Of a DNA stretch of 64,000 nt, positions 8,985 to 18,088 are shown piece after piece (the stretch's first letter is position 1; every line of letters starts with the position of its first letter). The stretch is taken from NCBI GenBank assembly GCA_902388495.1, contig CABMPP010000002.1:1-64000 (forward strand), given 5' to 3'. A program made the position numbers and the translations under genes. Below the pieces are notes generated by a model. The model was not told the DNA's origin, searched no databases, and saw nothing but the letters and a program-made list of their open reading frames with translations. The DNA comes from an uncultured Bacteroides sp. (GTDB taxonomy: Bacteria > Bacteroidota > Bacteroidia > Bacteroidales > Bacteroidaceae).

Positions 8985-9632
8985 ATGAAGAGTTTAAAGT
9001 TAATGTTACTAGGCGCAAGCCTGCTATTGTGTGCCGGATGCGGCGCACAGGCACAAAAAGGAAGTGAAAGCACAAGTGCGGAAAACAGTAAAGAAAATGC
9101 AGTGGTAGAAACCATCATGTCACGCCGCAGCATCCGCAAGTACAAACCGCAAGCAGTGAACCGGGACACTATGCAGATTATCCTGGATTGCGGTATCAAT
9201 GCCCCCAACGGACAGAACAAACAATCCTGGGAAATACGCGTAGTGGATAATCCGGAGTTCATCAACGGCATTACGGAAATCTACAAGAAGGAAAATCCGA
9301 ATGCTGCCAGCGATCCTGACTTCAAGAATATGTTCCGCAACGCCTCTACGGTAGTATTCATTGCCAACGATCCTTCGTATGACCTTTCGCAGATAGACTG
9401 CGGCCTGCTGGGCGAGAATATGATTCTTTCGGCATGGTCCATGGGTATCGGCTCCTGTTGTTTGGGAGGTCCTACACGCTTTATGACTTCTACCCCGGCC
9501 GCTGCCGAATACATCAAGAAGCTCGATATCCCCGAAGGGTACCAACTGCTTTACTGCATTGCCTTCGGCTATCCGGACGAAGCGCCTGCTGCCAGACCGA
9601 GAAATGCAGCAAAAGCGAAGTTCATCGACTGA
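8985..9632 (+). CDS. Nitroreductase-family lipoprotein
   Basis: Protein of 215 aa with a lipoprotein signal peptide (LLLCAGC, acylated Cys19) and a nitroreductase domain from about residue 40. RRSIRKYKP and NAPNGQNKQSWEI are the FMN-binding hallmarks, and MGIGSCCLGGP lies near residue 160. An FMN-dependent NAD(P)H reductase of unknown substrate is likely, unusually sited at the membrane as a lipoprotein. Promoter element TAGATTTG lies inside a palindrome just upstream, and a bidirectional terminator follows. It is transcribed alone. Confidence 0.85.
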   Translation: MKSLKLMLLGASLLLCAGCGAQAQKGSESTSAENSKENAVVETIMSRRSIRKYKPQAVNRDTMQIILDCGINAPNGQNKQSWEIRVVDNPEFINGITEIYKKENPNAASDPDFKNMFRNASTVVFIANDPSYDLSQIDCGLLGENMILSAWSMGIGSCCLGGPTRFMTSTPAAAEYIKKLDIPEGYQLLYCIAFGYPDEAPAARPRNAAKAKFID

Positions 9633-9667
9633 TACATTCGTTCTCATTCCGAATGATGGAAAATTAA

Positions 9668-9703
9668 GAAGGAGTGCTCCACCTTGCGGCGGGGCACTCC
9701 TTC
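9668..9703. terminator. Bidirectional terminator between the nitroreductase gene and typA
   Basis: GAAGGAGTGCTCC (9668-9680) pairs with GGGGCACTCCTTC (9691-9703) apart from a central mismatch. It lies between two convergent genes. Confidence 0.8.
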
Positions 9704-9733
9704 TATTTATATAACAACTAAAAAATGTACTTA

Positions 9734-11533
9734 TCAGTTCTTATTGGCACGTTTGCGCTCTATCTCATCCAGAATTACTTTGCGCATACGCATTGATTTA
9801 GGCGTCACCTCTACGTACTCATCTTCCTTGATATACTCCAAGGCCTCTTCGAGTGAGAACTGCACGGGAGGTATCAGACGGACTTTGTCATCCGAACCGG
9901 AAGCGCGCATATTGGTCAACTTCTTAGACTTAGTCACGTTCACCACCAGGTCATTCTCATGAGAATGTTCACCTACCACCTGACCGGCATAAACTTCCTC
10001 TTGCGGGAAGACAAAGAACTTACCACGGTCCTGCAGTTTGTCGATGGCGTATGCAAAAGCTGTACCCGACTCCATAGCAATCATAGAGCCATTGGTACGA
10101 CGTTCTATCTCACCCTTGTACGGCTGATATTCCTTAAAGCGATGCGCCATGATGGCCTCACCGGCAGAAGCAGTCAACACATTGGTACGCAAACCGATGA
10201 TACCACGTGAAGGCATGTCAAATTCCAGGTTCACACGTTCGCCTGCACTTTCCATTTTCACCATCTCACCTTTGCGACGAGTCACCATATCAATCATCTT
10301 GCTGGAATACTCTTCGGGAACATTGATTGTCAGTTCCTCGATAGGTTCGCATTTCACGCCATCAATCTCCTTGAAGATTACCTGCGGCTGACCTACCTGC
10401 AACTCATATCCTTCGCGGCGCATTGTCTCTATCAATACGGAAAGATGAAGCACACCGCGACCGGAAACAACCCATTTGCCGTCTTCTTCACTCTTGCGCA
10501 CACGCAAAGCAAGGTTTTTATCCAACTCCTTCATCAGGCGGTCATGAATATGACGGGAAGTCACAAACTTACCTTCCTTGCCGAAGAACGGAGAATCGTT
10601 GATAGTGAAGAGCATACTCATGGTAGGCTCGTCAATGGCGATAGGCGGCAATGCTTCGGGATTCTCAAAATCGCAGATTGTATCTCCGATTTCGAATCCT
10701 TCGATACCGACCAAAGCACAGATGTCACCGGAAGATACTTCCTGCACCTTCACGCGGCCCATACCTTCGAAGGTATGCAGTTCCTTGATTTTTGATTTTG
10801 TAATGCGTCCGTCGCGTTTGGCCAAAGACACGTTCATGCCTTCTCTCAAAGTACCGCGATGCACACGTCCTACGGCAATACGACCGGTATAGGAAGAATA
10901 ATCCAAAGATGTAACCAACATCTGCGGAGTACCTTCCAACTGTGTGGGCGCAGGAATGTTTTCCAGAATGCAGTCCAGCAAAGCGTAGATATTATCGGTC
11001 GGCTTCTGCCAGTCCGTACTCATCCAGCCGTTCTTGGCGGAACCGTAGATTACCGGGAAGTCCAACTGATCTTCGGTAGCCTCCAGGCTGAACATCAAGT
11101 CGAACACCATTTCGTAAACTTCTTCCGGACGGCAATTCGGTTTATCTACCTTGTTCACCACAACGATAGGCTTCAGACCTATCTGCAATGCCTTTTGCAA
11201 TACAAAGCGTGTCTGCGGCATGGGGCCTTCGAAGGCATCCACAAGCAAGATACAGCCGTCGGCCATATTCAGCACACGTTCCACTTCTCCTCCGAAGTCA
11301 CTATGTCCCGGAGTATCAATAATGTTAATCTTGGTGTCTTTGTAATTGATTGAAACGTTCTTGGATAGAATCGTTATACCTCGTTCACGTTCCAGGTCGT
11401 TGTTATCCAGCATTAATTCACCTGTGCTCTGGTTACTGCGGAAGAGGTTTCCTGCCAGAAGCATCTTGTCAACGAGCGTCGTTTTCCCATGGTCGACATG
11501 GGCAATGATTGCAATGTTTCTAATATTTTGCAT
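9734..11533 (-). CDS. typA: Ribosome-associated GTPase TypA/BipA
   Basis: Translational GTPase of 599 aa. G1 AHVDHGKTT, the switch/G2 region ERERGITI, G3 [11 protein letters not shown] and G4 NKVDKP are all present, followed by EF-G-like domains and the BipA-specific C-terminal domain. The start at 11533 ([10 protein letters not shown]) is preferred over 11575 because it matches the family N-terminus and a TAnnTTTG element lies at 11556-11563. BipA assists ribosome assembly and stress adaptation. It is divergent from rpsO. Confidence 0.95.
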   Translation of the reverse strand: MQNIRNIAIIAHVDHGKTTLVDKMLLAGNLFRSNQSTGELMLDNNDLERERGITILSKNVSINYKDTKINIIDTPGHSDFGGEVERVLNMADGCILLVDAFEGPMPQTRFVLQKALQIGLKPIVVVNKVDKPNCRPEEVYEMVFDLMFSLEATEDQLDFPVIYGSAKNGWMSTDWQKPTDNIYALLDCILENIPAPTQLEGTPQMLVTSLDYSSYTGRIAVGRVHRGTLREGMNVSLAKRDGRITKSKIKELHTFEGMGRVKVQEVSSGDICALVGIEGFEIGDTICDFENPEALPPIAIDEPTMSMLFTINDSPFFGKEGKFVTSRHIHDRLMKELDKNLALRVRKSEEDGKWVVSGRGVLHLSVLIETMRREGYELQVGQPQVIFKEIDGVKCEPIEELTINVPEEYSSKMIDMVTRRKGEMVKMESAGERVNLEFDMPSRGIIGLRTNVLTASAGEAIMAHRFKEYQPYKGEIERRTNGSMIAMESGTAFAYAIDKLQDRGKFFVFPQEEVYAGQVVGEHSHENDLVVNVTKSKKLTNMRASGSDDKVRLIPPVQFSLEEALEYIKEDEYVEVTPKSMRMRKVILDEIERKRANKN

Positions 11534-11555
11534 ATAATACCTATTATTTCGGCAA

Positions 11556-11563
11556 CAAAGGTA
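11556..11563 (-). promoter_or_regulatory. -7 element of typA
   Basis: Minus-strand TACCTTTG, 22 bp before the chosen typA start. Confidence 0.55.
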
Positions 11564-11637
11564 CGAATTTTGCATTAGATATACAGTATAGAGGAGAAAA
11601 AATTGCTGAATATCATTGCCGTATAAAAGATAATGTC

Positions 11638-11645
11638 TATCTTTG
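11638..11645 (+). promoter_or_regulatory. -7 element of rpsO
   Basis: TATCTTTG with a TTGC -33-like element at 11616-11619. Confidence 0.65.
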
Positions 11646-11690
11646 CACGCTCGAAAGAGAGAAATATTATCAACTTTTTAATTAAACATT

Positions 11691-11960
11691 ATGTATTTAG
11701 ACGCTGCTAAAAAGCAAGAAATCTTTGGCAAGTACGGAAAGTCTAACTCTGATACTGGCTCAGCTGAGGCCCAGATAGCTTTGTTTTCATACCGTATTTC
11801 CCACCTGACTGAGCACCTTAAGCTCAACAGAAAAGATTATAGTACTGAAAGAGCTTTGACAATGTTGGTAGGTAAACGCCGTGCGTTGCTGACTTACCTG
11901 AAAGACCGCGACATCAACAGATATCGTGCCATCGTTAAAGAACTCGGCTTGCGTAAGTAA
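11691..11960 (+). CDS. rpsO: 30S ribosomal protein S15
   Basis: Protein of 89 aa, the standard S15 length. The conserved core is present: TGSAEAQIALFSYRISHLTEHL, cited here as T20-L41, and GKRRALLTYLK. It binds 16S rRNA in the platform of the small subunit. It is a single-gene unit with its own promoter and terminator, divergent from typA. Confidence 0.97.
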   Translation: MYLDAAKKQEIFGKYGKSNSDTGSAEAQIALFSYRISHLTEHLKLNRKDYSTERALTMLVGKRRALLTYLKDRDINRYRAIVKELGLRK

Positions 11961-11983
11961 TCACTTACGGGCAAAAACATTAA

Positions 11984-12020
11984 AAAGAGGTTTCCTTTTC
12001 AAGAAGGAAGCCTCTTTTTT
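11984..12020 (+). terminator. Intrinsic terminator of rpsO
   Basis: AGAGGTTTCCTT pairs with AAGGAAGCCTCT (one G-T pair) and is followed by a T-run. Confidence 0.88.
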
Positions 12021-12022
12021 TA

Positions 12023-12030
12023 TAACTTTG
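12023..12030 (+). promoter_or_regulatory. -7 element only 5 bp before a start codon
   Basis: TAACTTTG ends at 12030 and the ATG is at 12036. The predicted transcription start falls on or next to the start codon, so the mRNA would have no leader. Confidence 0.5.
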
Positions 12031-12035
12031 TCTCC

Positions 12036-12932
12036 ATGAAACGGATTATTTCAGCAGCAAACCTATCCACGGCACTCACATTCTTGCTGGTGGTGCTTGC
12101 ATTCGGCTTCGGATATCGCAGTTATTCGCAGGCAGAGCGGCGCGTCGTTTCGGACTTGAACCAGGCACTGCGGCGCACCGTGCTGCAAAACGAAGATTTG
12201 TGGCTGAATGCAGATACCGTCCGCACCTACGCCAAGTTGCAGGAAGTGATGGGCGCTCCCGTCTCCGTCAGCAGTTCCAACCGGAAATTTGCGGCGGCAT
12301 TGTATCTGCCGAAGTTAAGGGATGTTTCTACGCTATCGCTGCATATCTTAAAGAAAGATGATCCGGGCACTGTATTCAATGAGATTCCCGCCGGTTATCT
12401 GGCCAGTGACACCTTGATATGGCTTTCCACCACTGCCGATGCTTCGGGGCTGACGCTCTCCTTCCGGGGATATGCACGCTGCTCGACCACACTGATTTTC
12501 AGTATCTCCAAGCAGACGATTCCCGCTTTATTGCTGTTGGCAGCACTGATTTGGGGAACTTTCTCCTTCTTTTACTTCCACTACAGAAAACCTGCAGCCC
12601 AAGGCAACGGGCAGGAAAGTATCATCACTTTCGGCAATCTCTCACTCTCCCTCCGAGAAGCTTGTTTCTACAATGAACATCGGGAAAGGCTAAAACTCAC
12701 CCCCATGCAATATGCACTGATGGAGATGTTTTATCTTTCGTCCTCGCATCTGCTCCCTAAACCCGATATCTGCCAATCCTTATGGCCGGGAAAAGACAAC
12801 GCAGATGAAACCCTCTATACACTGATACGACGGTTGAAACCCATCGTTGAAGCGAACAGCAACCTGAAGATTATTACCGACCGCGGACGAGCCTATGGTC
12901 TGGCAATCGCAACTCCCTTACCCACCCTCTGA
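12036..12932 (+). CDS. Membrane-tethered winged-helix regulator (ToxR-like layout)
   Basis: Protein of 298 aa with membrane helices at about 8-27 and 161-182, an extracytoplasmic domain between them, and a cytoplasmic C-terminal OmpR/PhoB-type winged helix at about 205-292 (LTPMQYALMEMFY, then TLYTLIRRLKPIVE, then ITDRGRAYGL). No receiver or kinase domain is present, so it should act as a one-component sensor-regulator bound to the inner membrane. An outer-membrane barrel gene follows in the same direction. The gap holds a three-copy 22-bp array and a three-copy 11-bp direct repeat, spacings that suit OmpR-type proteins, so the barrel is a plausible target. No ligand is known. Confidence 0.75.
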   Translation: MKRIISAANLSTALTFLLVVLAFGFGYRSYSQAERRVVSDLNQALRRTVLQNEDLWLNADTVRTYAKLQEVMGAPVSVSSSNRKFAAALYLPKLRDVSTLSLHILKKDDPGTVFNEIPAGYLASDTLIWLSTTADASGLTLSFRGYARCSTTLIFSISKQTIPALLLLAALIWGTFSFFYFHYRKPAAQGNGQESIITFGNLSLSLREACFYNEHRERLKLTPMQYALMEMFYLSSSHLLPKPDICQSLWPGKDNADETLYTLIRRLKPIVEANSNLKIITDRGRAYGLAIATPLPTL

Positions 12933-12954
12933 AACACTATTCCCTTTGATGCAC

Positions 12955-13020
12955 AAGATGCCATCTTGTGTAGCATAAGATGCCATCTTGAACAGCACAA
13001 GATGCCATCTTGTGCATCAT
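12955..13020. repeat. Three tandem 22-bp repeats, each a palindrome
   Basis: Units at 12955-12976, 12977-12998 and 12999-13020 all begin AAGATGCCATCTTG. The palindromes centre on 12961, 12983 and 13005, exactly 22 bp apart. The first extends to CACAAGATG/CATCTTGTG and the third to 10-bp arms. It lies between a winged-helix regulator gene and the outer-membrane gene. Confidence 0.9.
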
Positions 13021-13138
13021 GACAATAAAGCTTCGGGATGACAACAAAGGGAGATACACCCGAAAGGAGTGTATGTTTCAGACGGCAGTAACCTGCGATT
13101 GAGTAGATAAGCACTAATAAAAGGCCTGCCAGACGGCA

Positions 13139-13171
13139 TTGTCAGACTATTGTCAGGCAAATGTCAGACAA
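13139..13171. promoter_or_regulatory. Three 11-bp direct repeats upstream of the outer-membrane barrel
   Basis: TTGTCAGACTA, TTGTCAGGCAA and ATGTCAGACAA lie head to tail at 13139, 13150 and 13161. Eleven-base direct repeats upstream of a promoter are the usual binding layout of OmpR/PhoB-type winged helices. The -33/-7 region (GTTG 13191, TACCTTCG 13212) follows by 20 bp. Confidence 0.65.
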
Positions 13172-13211
13172 TTATCCGCCTTTTGTTTCTGTTGTCTTCT
13201 CCAGAAGCCGA

Positions 13212-13219
13212 TACCTTCG
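13212..13219 (+). promoter_or_regulatory. -7-like element of the outer-membrane barrel gene
   Basis: TACCTTCG differs from TAnnTTTG at one position, with GTTG 18 bp upstream. It supports the start at 13249. Confidence 0.45.
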
Positions 13220-13248
13220 TGTCCCGAAAACAAAAAACAATTCGGAAC

Positions 13249-15585
13249 ATGAAACAGACAGTATGTATCATCACCCTACTCATAGGGTATATCGCAACCG
13301 CAATGGCACAAAAGGAACCGGTAACAGCAAGTATCCGGGGAAGAGTATTCACGGAAGACCGGCAACCGATAGAATTCGCCAACATCGCATTGCTGGCACC
13401 GGACTCCGCCTTCGTGCAAGGCACTTGCAGCCGCAGTGACGGAAGCTTTGAAATCATTCCCGCCACTCCCGGAGATTATCTGCTTCAAATCTCATCCATC
13501 GGTTACAAAACCCTTTGCCGCCCCTGCCGGACGAGCAGCACCGGCGAAGCAAGCAACTGGACATTGGAAACCGATGCCGTGCTACTGGACGAAACAGTGA
13601 TAACCGCCGCCCGCCCCGTCTTCAAACTGAAAGGCGGCCGACTCGAAACGAAAATACAACAAACCCTGCTCGCCTCCCTGAACAATGCCAATGACGTGCT
13701 GAAGCACATCCCCGGACTCCGCTCTTCGGAAGAAGAAGGCTACACTGTCTTCGGAAAAGGTGCACCTATTATATACATAGACAACCGCCTCCTGCAAGAC
13801 AACACCGAACTGGAGCGCCTCTCCGCCGCCGACATCGAGAAGGTGGAGCTCATCACCAACCCGGGAGCCGAGTACGACGCCACCGTAAAGGCCGTTGTCC
13901 GCATCCGCACCGTGCGGGGCCGCAACGACGGTTTCGGCGGAAACCTCCGTGCAGGCATCATGCAGCGCCGACGCACCAGCCATAACGAGCAACTCAGCAT
14001 GAACTATCAGAAGAAGGGACTTTCCCTGCTGGGTATGCTCTACACAAATTATCAGAATACCAAGCGACTGCAGGATGTACGTTATCAGATACCGGCGGAT
14101 GTGCAATGGGACATCAACAACCACGTGAACCTGGTCAACAAAGGACTCCTTGCCGGCGGAAGGGCGAGCATCAGCTACGACTTCAATCCGAAACACAGCC
14201 TCGGTGCTTCCTATGAATTCCGCCGCACCCCCGACTTCCATTCCAGCGACCACTCCGAATATACCGTCCGCGCAGACGACAACCTGACCGATCTCACCGC
14301 CTACACCTCCCAAAGTTTGCAACAAGACAGCAGGCATCAACTGAACGCCTATTATCAAGGAAATATCAAGCAACTGCAAATCAACTTCACCGCCGACCTG
14401 GTGCGCGGCCAAAGCTACAATCATCAGGAGGCACACGAAGAGAGCCGGACGGAAGGCAACCGCGACATCAGCTCCTTCAACCATGCCAAGAACCGCTTCT
14501 ACGCCGCCAAACTAATCCTGACGCATCCCCTCTGGAAAGGCGAACTGAAAGCCGGTGCCGACTACACCTTCATCCGCCGCGAAGACAACTTCCTGAACCT
14601 GCAGGATATCCTCCCCAATACCGACAGCCGCATTGACGAAAACAAATCCGCCGCCTTCGCCGAGTACTCCCTGCCGCTGGGCAAGGTCAGCCTTCTTGCA
14701 GGGCTCCGCTTCGAACACGCCGTGTCCGACTATTGGGAACAGGGCGAATACATCCCCGGACAAAGCCGCATCTACAACGACTGGTGTCCCAGTCTTTCAA
14801 TAGATTTCCCCGTCGGGCAGCTCCAAACCAGCCTCAGCTACACAACAAAAACCAATCGTCCCGTTTTCTCCCAACTGCGCAGCACACTGAACTACAACAA
14901 CCGCTTCATCTACGAAGGCGGTAATCCGCTGCTCATCCCCGAAACCAACCACGACCTGCAACTGACCACCCTCTACAAATGGGTACAGTTCAGCTTCAAC
15001 TACCAATACCGCCGCAACGCCATCGCCTTCATGACCAAAGAGTACGAAGAAAATCCGGATGTCGTCATCTTCACCACCGGCAACTTCAAGCGGATGCAGT
15101 ACCTCACCGCCTCCGTCCATCTCTCCCCTACCATCAATTTCTGGAAACCGGAGCTCGGCATCTACTTTGCCCAACCTTTCTTCAAAGTAACCAATCAAGG
15201 AGTCAGCAAAAACATGAACCGTTCCAGCATTTACCTTTTCTGGCAGAACAGCCTGAGCCTGCCGAACGAATGGATTCTCTCTTTTGATATCGACTACCAA
15301 AGCGAAGGCAACTTCGGCGCCATGCTGCAACGTTCCTATTGGGGAGTGGATGCGGGTATCCGCAAGACATTCTTCAACAAGAAGCTCACCCTCAACCTGC
15401 AAGCCAACGACTTGTGGAACTCCCGCTACAGTTCTTTTATGCTGTTCGGTCCCCGGCTGACTTATACAAAGGAAGCCAATCCGGACTCGCGCAGCTTCTC
15501 GGTAAATATTAGTTATCGTTTCAACGCTACTGGCAAGGCTTATAAAGGGAGGCATGCTTCGGAGGAAGATTTGAGGAGATTATAG
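13249..15585 (+). CDS. Outer-membrane beta-barrel protein, TonB-receptor-like
   Basis: Protein of 778 aa starting at MKQTVC, with a signal peptide cut after about AMA-Q. The 33 upstream codons are excluded because they overlap the promoter. A carboxypeptidase-regulatory-like beta-sandwich lies at about 30-105 (GRVFTEDRQPIEFANI), followed by a plug-like segment (NDVLKHIPGLR, IEKVELITNPGAEYD) and a long beta-barrel ending in alternating aromatic residues (SFSVNISYRF). This matches the OMP_b-brl_3 family, which resembles TonB-dependent receptors. No SusD partner is adjacent. The substrate is unknown. Control by the preceding membrane-bound winged-helix protein is suggested by the direct repeats in front of the promoter. 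Confidence 0.85.
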   Translation: MKQTVCIITLLIGYIATAMAQKEPVTASIRGRVFTEDRQPIEFANIALLAPDSAFVQGTCSRSDGSFEIIPATPGDYLLQISSIGYKTLCRPCRTSSTGEASNWTLETDAVLLDETVITAARPVFKLKGGRLETKIQQTLLASLNNANDVLKHIPGLRSSEEEGYTVFGKGAPIIYIDNRLLQDNTELERLSAADIEKVELITNPGAEYDATVKAVVRIRTVRGRNDGFGGNLRAGIMQRRRTSHNEQLSMNYQKKGLSLLGMLYTNYQNTKRLQDVRYQIPADVQWDINNHVNLVNKGLLAGGRASISYDFNPKHSLGASYEFRRTPDFHSSDHSEYTVRADDNLTDLTAYTSQSLQQDSRHQLNAYYQGNIKQLQINFTADLVRGQSYNHQEAHEESRTEGNRDISSFNHAKNRFYAAKLILTHPLWKGELKAGADYTFIRREDNFLNLQDILPNTDSRIDENKSAAFAEYSLPLGKVSLLAGLRFEHAVSDYWEQGEYIPGQSRIYNDWCPSLSIDFPVGQLQTSLSYTTKTNRPVFSQLRSTLNYNNRFIYEGGNPLLIPETNHDLQLTTLYKWVQFSFNYQYRRNAIAFMTKEYEENPDVVIFTTGNFKRMQYLTASVHLSPTINFWKPELGIYFAQPFFKVTNQGVSKNMNRSSIYLFWQNSLSLPNEWILSFDIDYQSEGNFGAMLQRSYWGVDAGIRKTFFNKKLTLNLQANDLWNSRYSSFMLFGPRLTYTKEANPDSRSFSVNISYRFNATGKAYKGRHASEEDLRRL

Positions 15586-15657
15586 CATGAAAGGACTTAT
15601 CAAAACATAAAACCAAACTTTTCACCAAAGATAGTTGCATCAAGTAAAACTTTATCT

Positions 15658-15665
15658 TATTTTTG
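15658..15665 (+). promoter_or_regulatory. -7 element of the XRE-cupin/ligase operon
   Basis: TATTTTTG, with a TTG at 15635-15637 at the -33 distance. Confidence 0.55.
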
Positions 15666-15715
15666 CGGTTTAGCAACTATAAATCATAACCTTTTAGACT
15701 GAAAATACTATCATT

Positions 15716-16291
15716 ATGGATACAAGTAAGATTGTAGGAGAAAAGATCAAGTCGCTCCGCGAAAGCCAATCCATCAGCATGGAAGAGCTGGCACAACGTT
15801 CGGGACTCGCCATCGAACAGATTGAACGTATTGAAACCAACATCGACCTTCCGTCGTTGGCTCCCCTCATCAAGATAGCACGCGTGCTGGGCGTCCGTCT
15901 GGGCACCTTCCTCGACGACCAGGACGAAAACGGCCCTGTAGTCTGCCGCAAGAACGAAGCGCAAAACAGCATCAGCTTCTCCAACAATGCCATCCAGAGC
16001 CGACGCCACATGGTCTATCACTCCCTCTCAAAGTCCAAAGCCGACCGCCACATGGAACCGTTCATCATCGACGTAGCTCCTACAGACGACAGTGACTTCG
16101 TACTCTCTTCCCATGAAGGCGAAGAATTCATCATGGTGATGGAAGGCACGATGGAAATCAGCTACGGCAAGCATACCTACTTGCTCGAAGAGGGCGACAG
16201 CATCTATTACGACTCCATCGTCCCCCATCATGTACATGCTTACGAAGGAAAAGCGGCAAAAATACTTGCAGTAATATATACACCCATTTAA
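15716..16291 (+). CDS. XRE-family regulator with C-terminal cupin
   Basis: Protein of 191 aa. A helix-turn-helix of the Cro/C1 type lies at about residues 9-64 (IKSLRESQSISMEELAQRSG), and a cupin sensor domain at about 110-188 (GEEFIMVMEGTMEISYG, then IYYDSIVPHHVHAYEG). This architecture commonly controls a neighbouring metabolic gene in response to a small ligand. It lies 13 bp before an acyl-CoA ligase gene and is co-transcribed with it, so it probably regulates fatty- or aryl-acid activation. The ligand is not known. Confidence 0.88.
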   Translation: MDTSKIVGEKIKSLRESQSISMEELAQRSGLAIEQIERIETNIDLPSLAPLIKIARVLGVRLGTFLDDQDENGPVVCRKNEAQNSISFSNNAIQSRRHMVYHSLSKSKADRHMEPFIIDVAPTDDSDFVLSSHEGEEFIMVMEGTMEISYGKHTYLLEEGDSIYYDSIVPHHVHAYEGKAAKILAVIYTPI

Positions 16292-16304
16292 TTGACCGAC
16301 ACAC

Positions 16305-17951
16305 ATGCTATACGAAAGAACGCTCGGCCAGTGGTTGGAGCATTGGGCGGAGACAACGCCGGATAAAGAATACATTGTTTACTCCGACCGCAACCTGCGT
16401 TTCACCTGGAGCCAATTCAACCGTCGTGTAGACGACATGGCCAAAGGACTTATCGCCATTGGCGTGGAACGCGGAACGCACGTCGGCATTTGGGCAGCCA
16501 ATGTACCCGACTGGCTTACGTTGTTGTATGCCTGCGCCAAGATAGGCGCCGTTTATGTAACTGTAAACACGAACTACAAACAAGCCGAGTTGGAATATCT
16601 CTGCCAGAACTCGGACATGCATACCCTTTGCATCGTCAACGGCGAAAAGGACAGTGACTTTGTGCAGATGACCTACGCCATGCTCCCCGAACTGAAGACC
16701 TGTGAGCGCGGACACCTGAAAAGTGAACGCTTCCCCTACATGAGGAACGTGGTATACGTAGGCCAGGAAAAGCACCGGGGCATGTACAACACTGCCGAGA
16801 TACTACTGCTGGGCGACAATGTAGAAGAAAGCCGTCTGAGCGAACTCAAAAGCCAGGTTACCTGCCACGATGTGGTGAACATGCAATACACTTCCGGTAC
16901 CACCGGCTTCCCGAAAGGCGTGATGCTGACGCACTATAACATAGCCAACAACGGCTTCCTGACGGGCGAACACATGAAGTTCACCGCCAATGACAAACTC
17001 TGTGTCTGCGTTCCGTTGTTCCACTGCTTCGGCGTGGTACTTGCCACGATGAACTGTCTGACGCACGGTTGCACGGAGGTGATGGTGGAACGCTTCGACC
17101 CGTTGGTAGTGCTGGCATCCATCCACAAAGAACGTTGTACGGCACTCTATGGTGTACCCACTATGTTCATAGCCGAACTGAATCATCCGATGTTCGATAT
17201 GTTCGACATGTCCAGCCTGCGCACGGGCATCATGGCAGGCTCCCTCTGCCCGGTAGAGTTGATGAAACGTGTGGAAGAAAAGATGTATATGAAGGTAACC
17301 AGCGTCTACGGACTGACGGAAGCCTCTCCCGGTATGACTGCCAGCCGCATCGACGACCCGTTCGATGCACGTTGCAACACGGTAGGACGAGACTTTGAAC
17401 ATACCGAGGTTAGAGTCATCGACCCCGAAACCGGAGAAGAATGTCCCGTAGGCGTACAAGGAGAAATGTGCAACCGGGGTTACAATACCATGAAAGGTTA
17501 TTATAAGAATCCGGAGGCTACTGCCGAAGTCATTGATAAAAACGGTTTCCTGCATTCCGGTGATTTGGGAATAAAAGACGAAGACGGATATTACCGCATT
17601 ACCGGACGCATCAAGGATATGATTATCCGCGGCGGCGAAAATATCTATCCTCGCGAGATAGAGGAATTCCTCTACAAGCTGGAAGGCGTGAAAGACGTAC
17701 AGGTGGCCGGTATTCCTTCCAAGAAATACGGCGAAGCTGTCGGTGCTTTCATCATCCTGCACGAGGGAGCGGATCTGCACGAATCGGATGTCCGCGACTT
17801 CTGCATCGGCAAGATATCGCGCTACAAAATACCGAAGTATATCTTCTTTGTCGACGAGTTCCCAATGACGGGAAGCGGTAAGATACAGAAGTTCAGACTG
17901 AAAGATCTGGGATTGCAACTTTGCAAGGAGCAAGGGATCGAAATCATATAA
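16305..17951 (+). CDS. Acyl-CoA synthetase (AMP-forming)
   Basis: Adenylate-forming enzyme of 548 aa, the length of medium/long-chain acyl-CoA ligases. [15 protein letters not shown] is the AMP-binding motif near residues 195-209; [18 protein letters not shown] and [20 protein letters not shown] follow, and the C-terminal Lys motif is [11 protein letters not shown]. It should convert a carboxylic acid to its acyl-CoA. It is in an operon with the XRE-cupin regulator. The chain length preference cannot be read from the sequence. Confidence 0.9.
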   Translation: MLYERTLGQWLEHWAETTPDKEYIVYSDRNLRFTWSQFNRRVDDMAKGLIAIGVERGTHVGIWAANVPDWLTLLYACAKIGAVYVTVNTNYKQAELEYLCQNSDMHTLCIVNGEKDSDFVQMTYAMLPELKTCERGHLKSERFPYMRNVVYVGQEKHRGMYNTAEILLLGDNVEESRLSELKSQVTCHDVVNMQYTSGTTGFPKGVMLTHYNIANNGFLTGEHMKFTANDKLCVCVPLFHCFGVVLATMNCLTHGCTEVMVERFDPLVVLASIHKERCTALYGVPTMFIAELNHPMFDMFDMSSLRTGIMAGSLCPVELMKRVEEKMYMKVTSVYGLTEASPGMTASRIDDPFDARCNTVGRDFEHTEVRVIDPETGEECPVGVQGEMCNRGYNTMKGYYKNPEATAEVIDKNGFLHSGDLGIKDEDGYYRITGRIKDMIIRGGENIYPREIEEFLYKLEGVKDVQVAGIPSKKYGEAVGAFIILHEGADLHESDVRDFCIGKISRYKIPKYIFFVDEFPMTGSGKIQKFRLKDLGLQLCKEQGIEII

Positions 17952-18050
17952 TTCGACCTGTAGATAGAATAGAGGTTCTATTATTCACCCATGCAACATA
18001 ATGACCCGTCTTTGGAAACTATTGATATGGGCATAACGGGCATAATGCGC

Positions 18051-18058
18051 TAATTTTG
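18051..18058 (+). promoter_or_regulatory. -7 element of the GH35-like gene
   Basis: TAATTTTG, 30 bp before the start codon. The heptamer GGCATAA occurs twice directly upstream (18030 and 18039). Confidence 0.55.
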
Positions 18059-18088
18059 CAAACATAAACTTAATTCAAAACAAGATTT

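Noticed and set aside
12955..13020. CRISPR-like array
   Set aside because: Repeats are contiguous 22-bp units without unique spacers and no cas genes are present. The same applies to 25760-25847.
16803..17933. 376-codon open frame antisense to the acyl-CoA ligase
   Set aside because: Shadow frame over a clear AMP-ligase with intact motifs.
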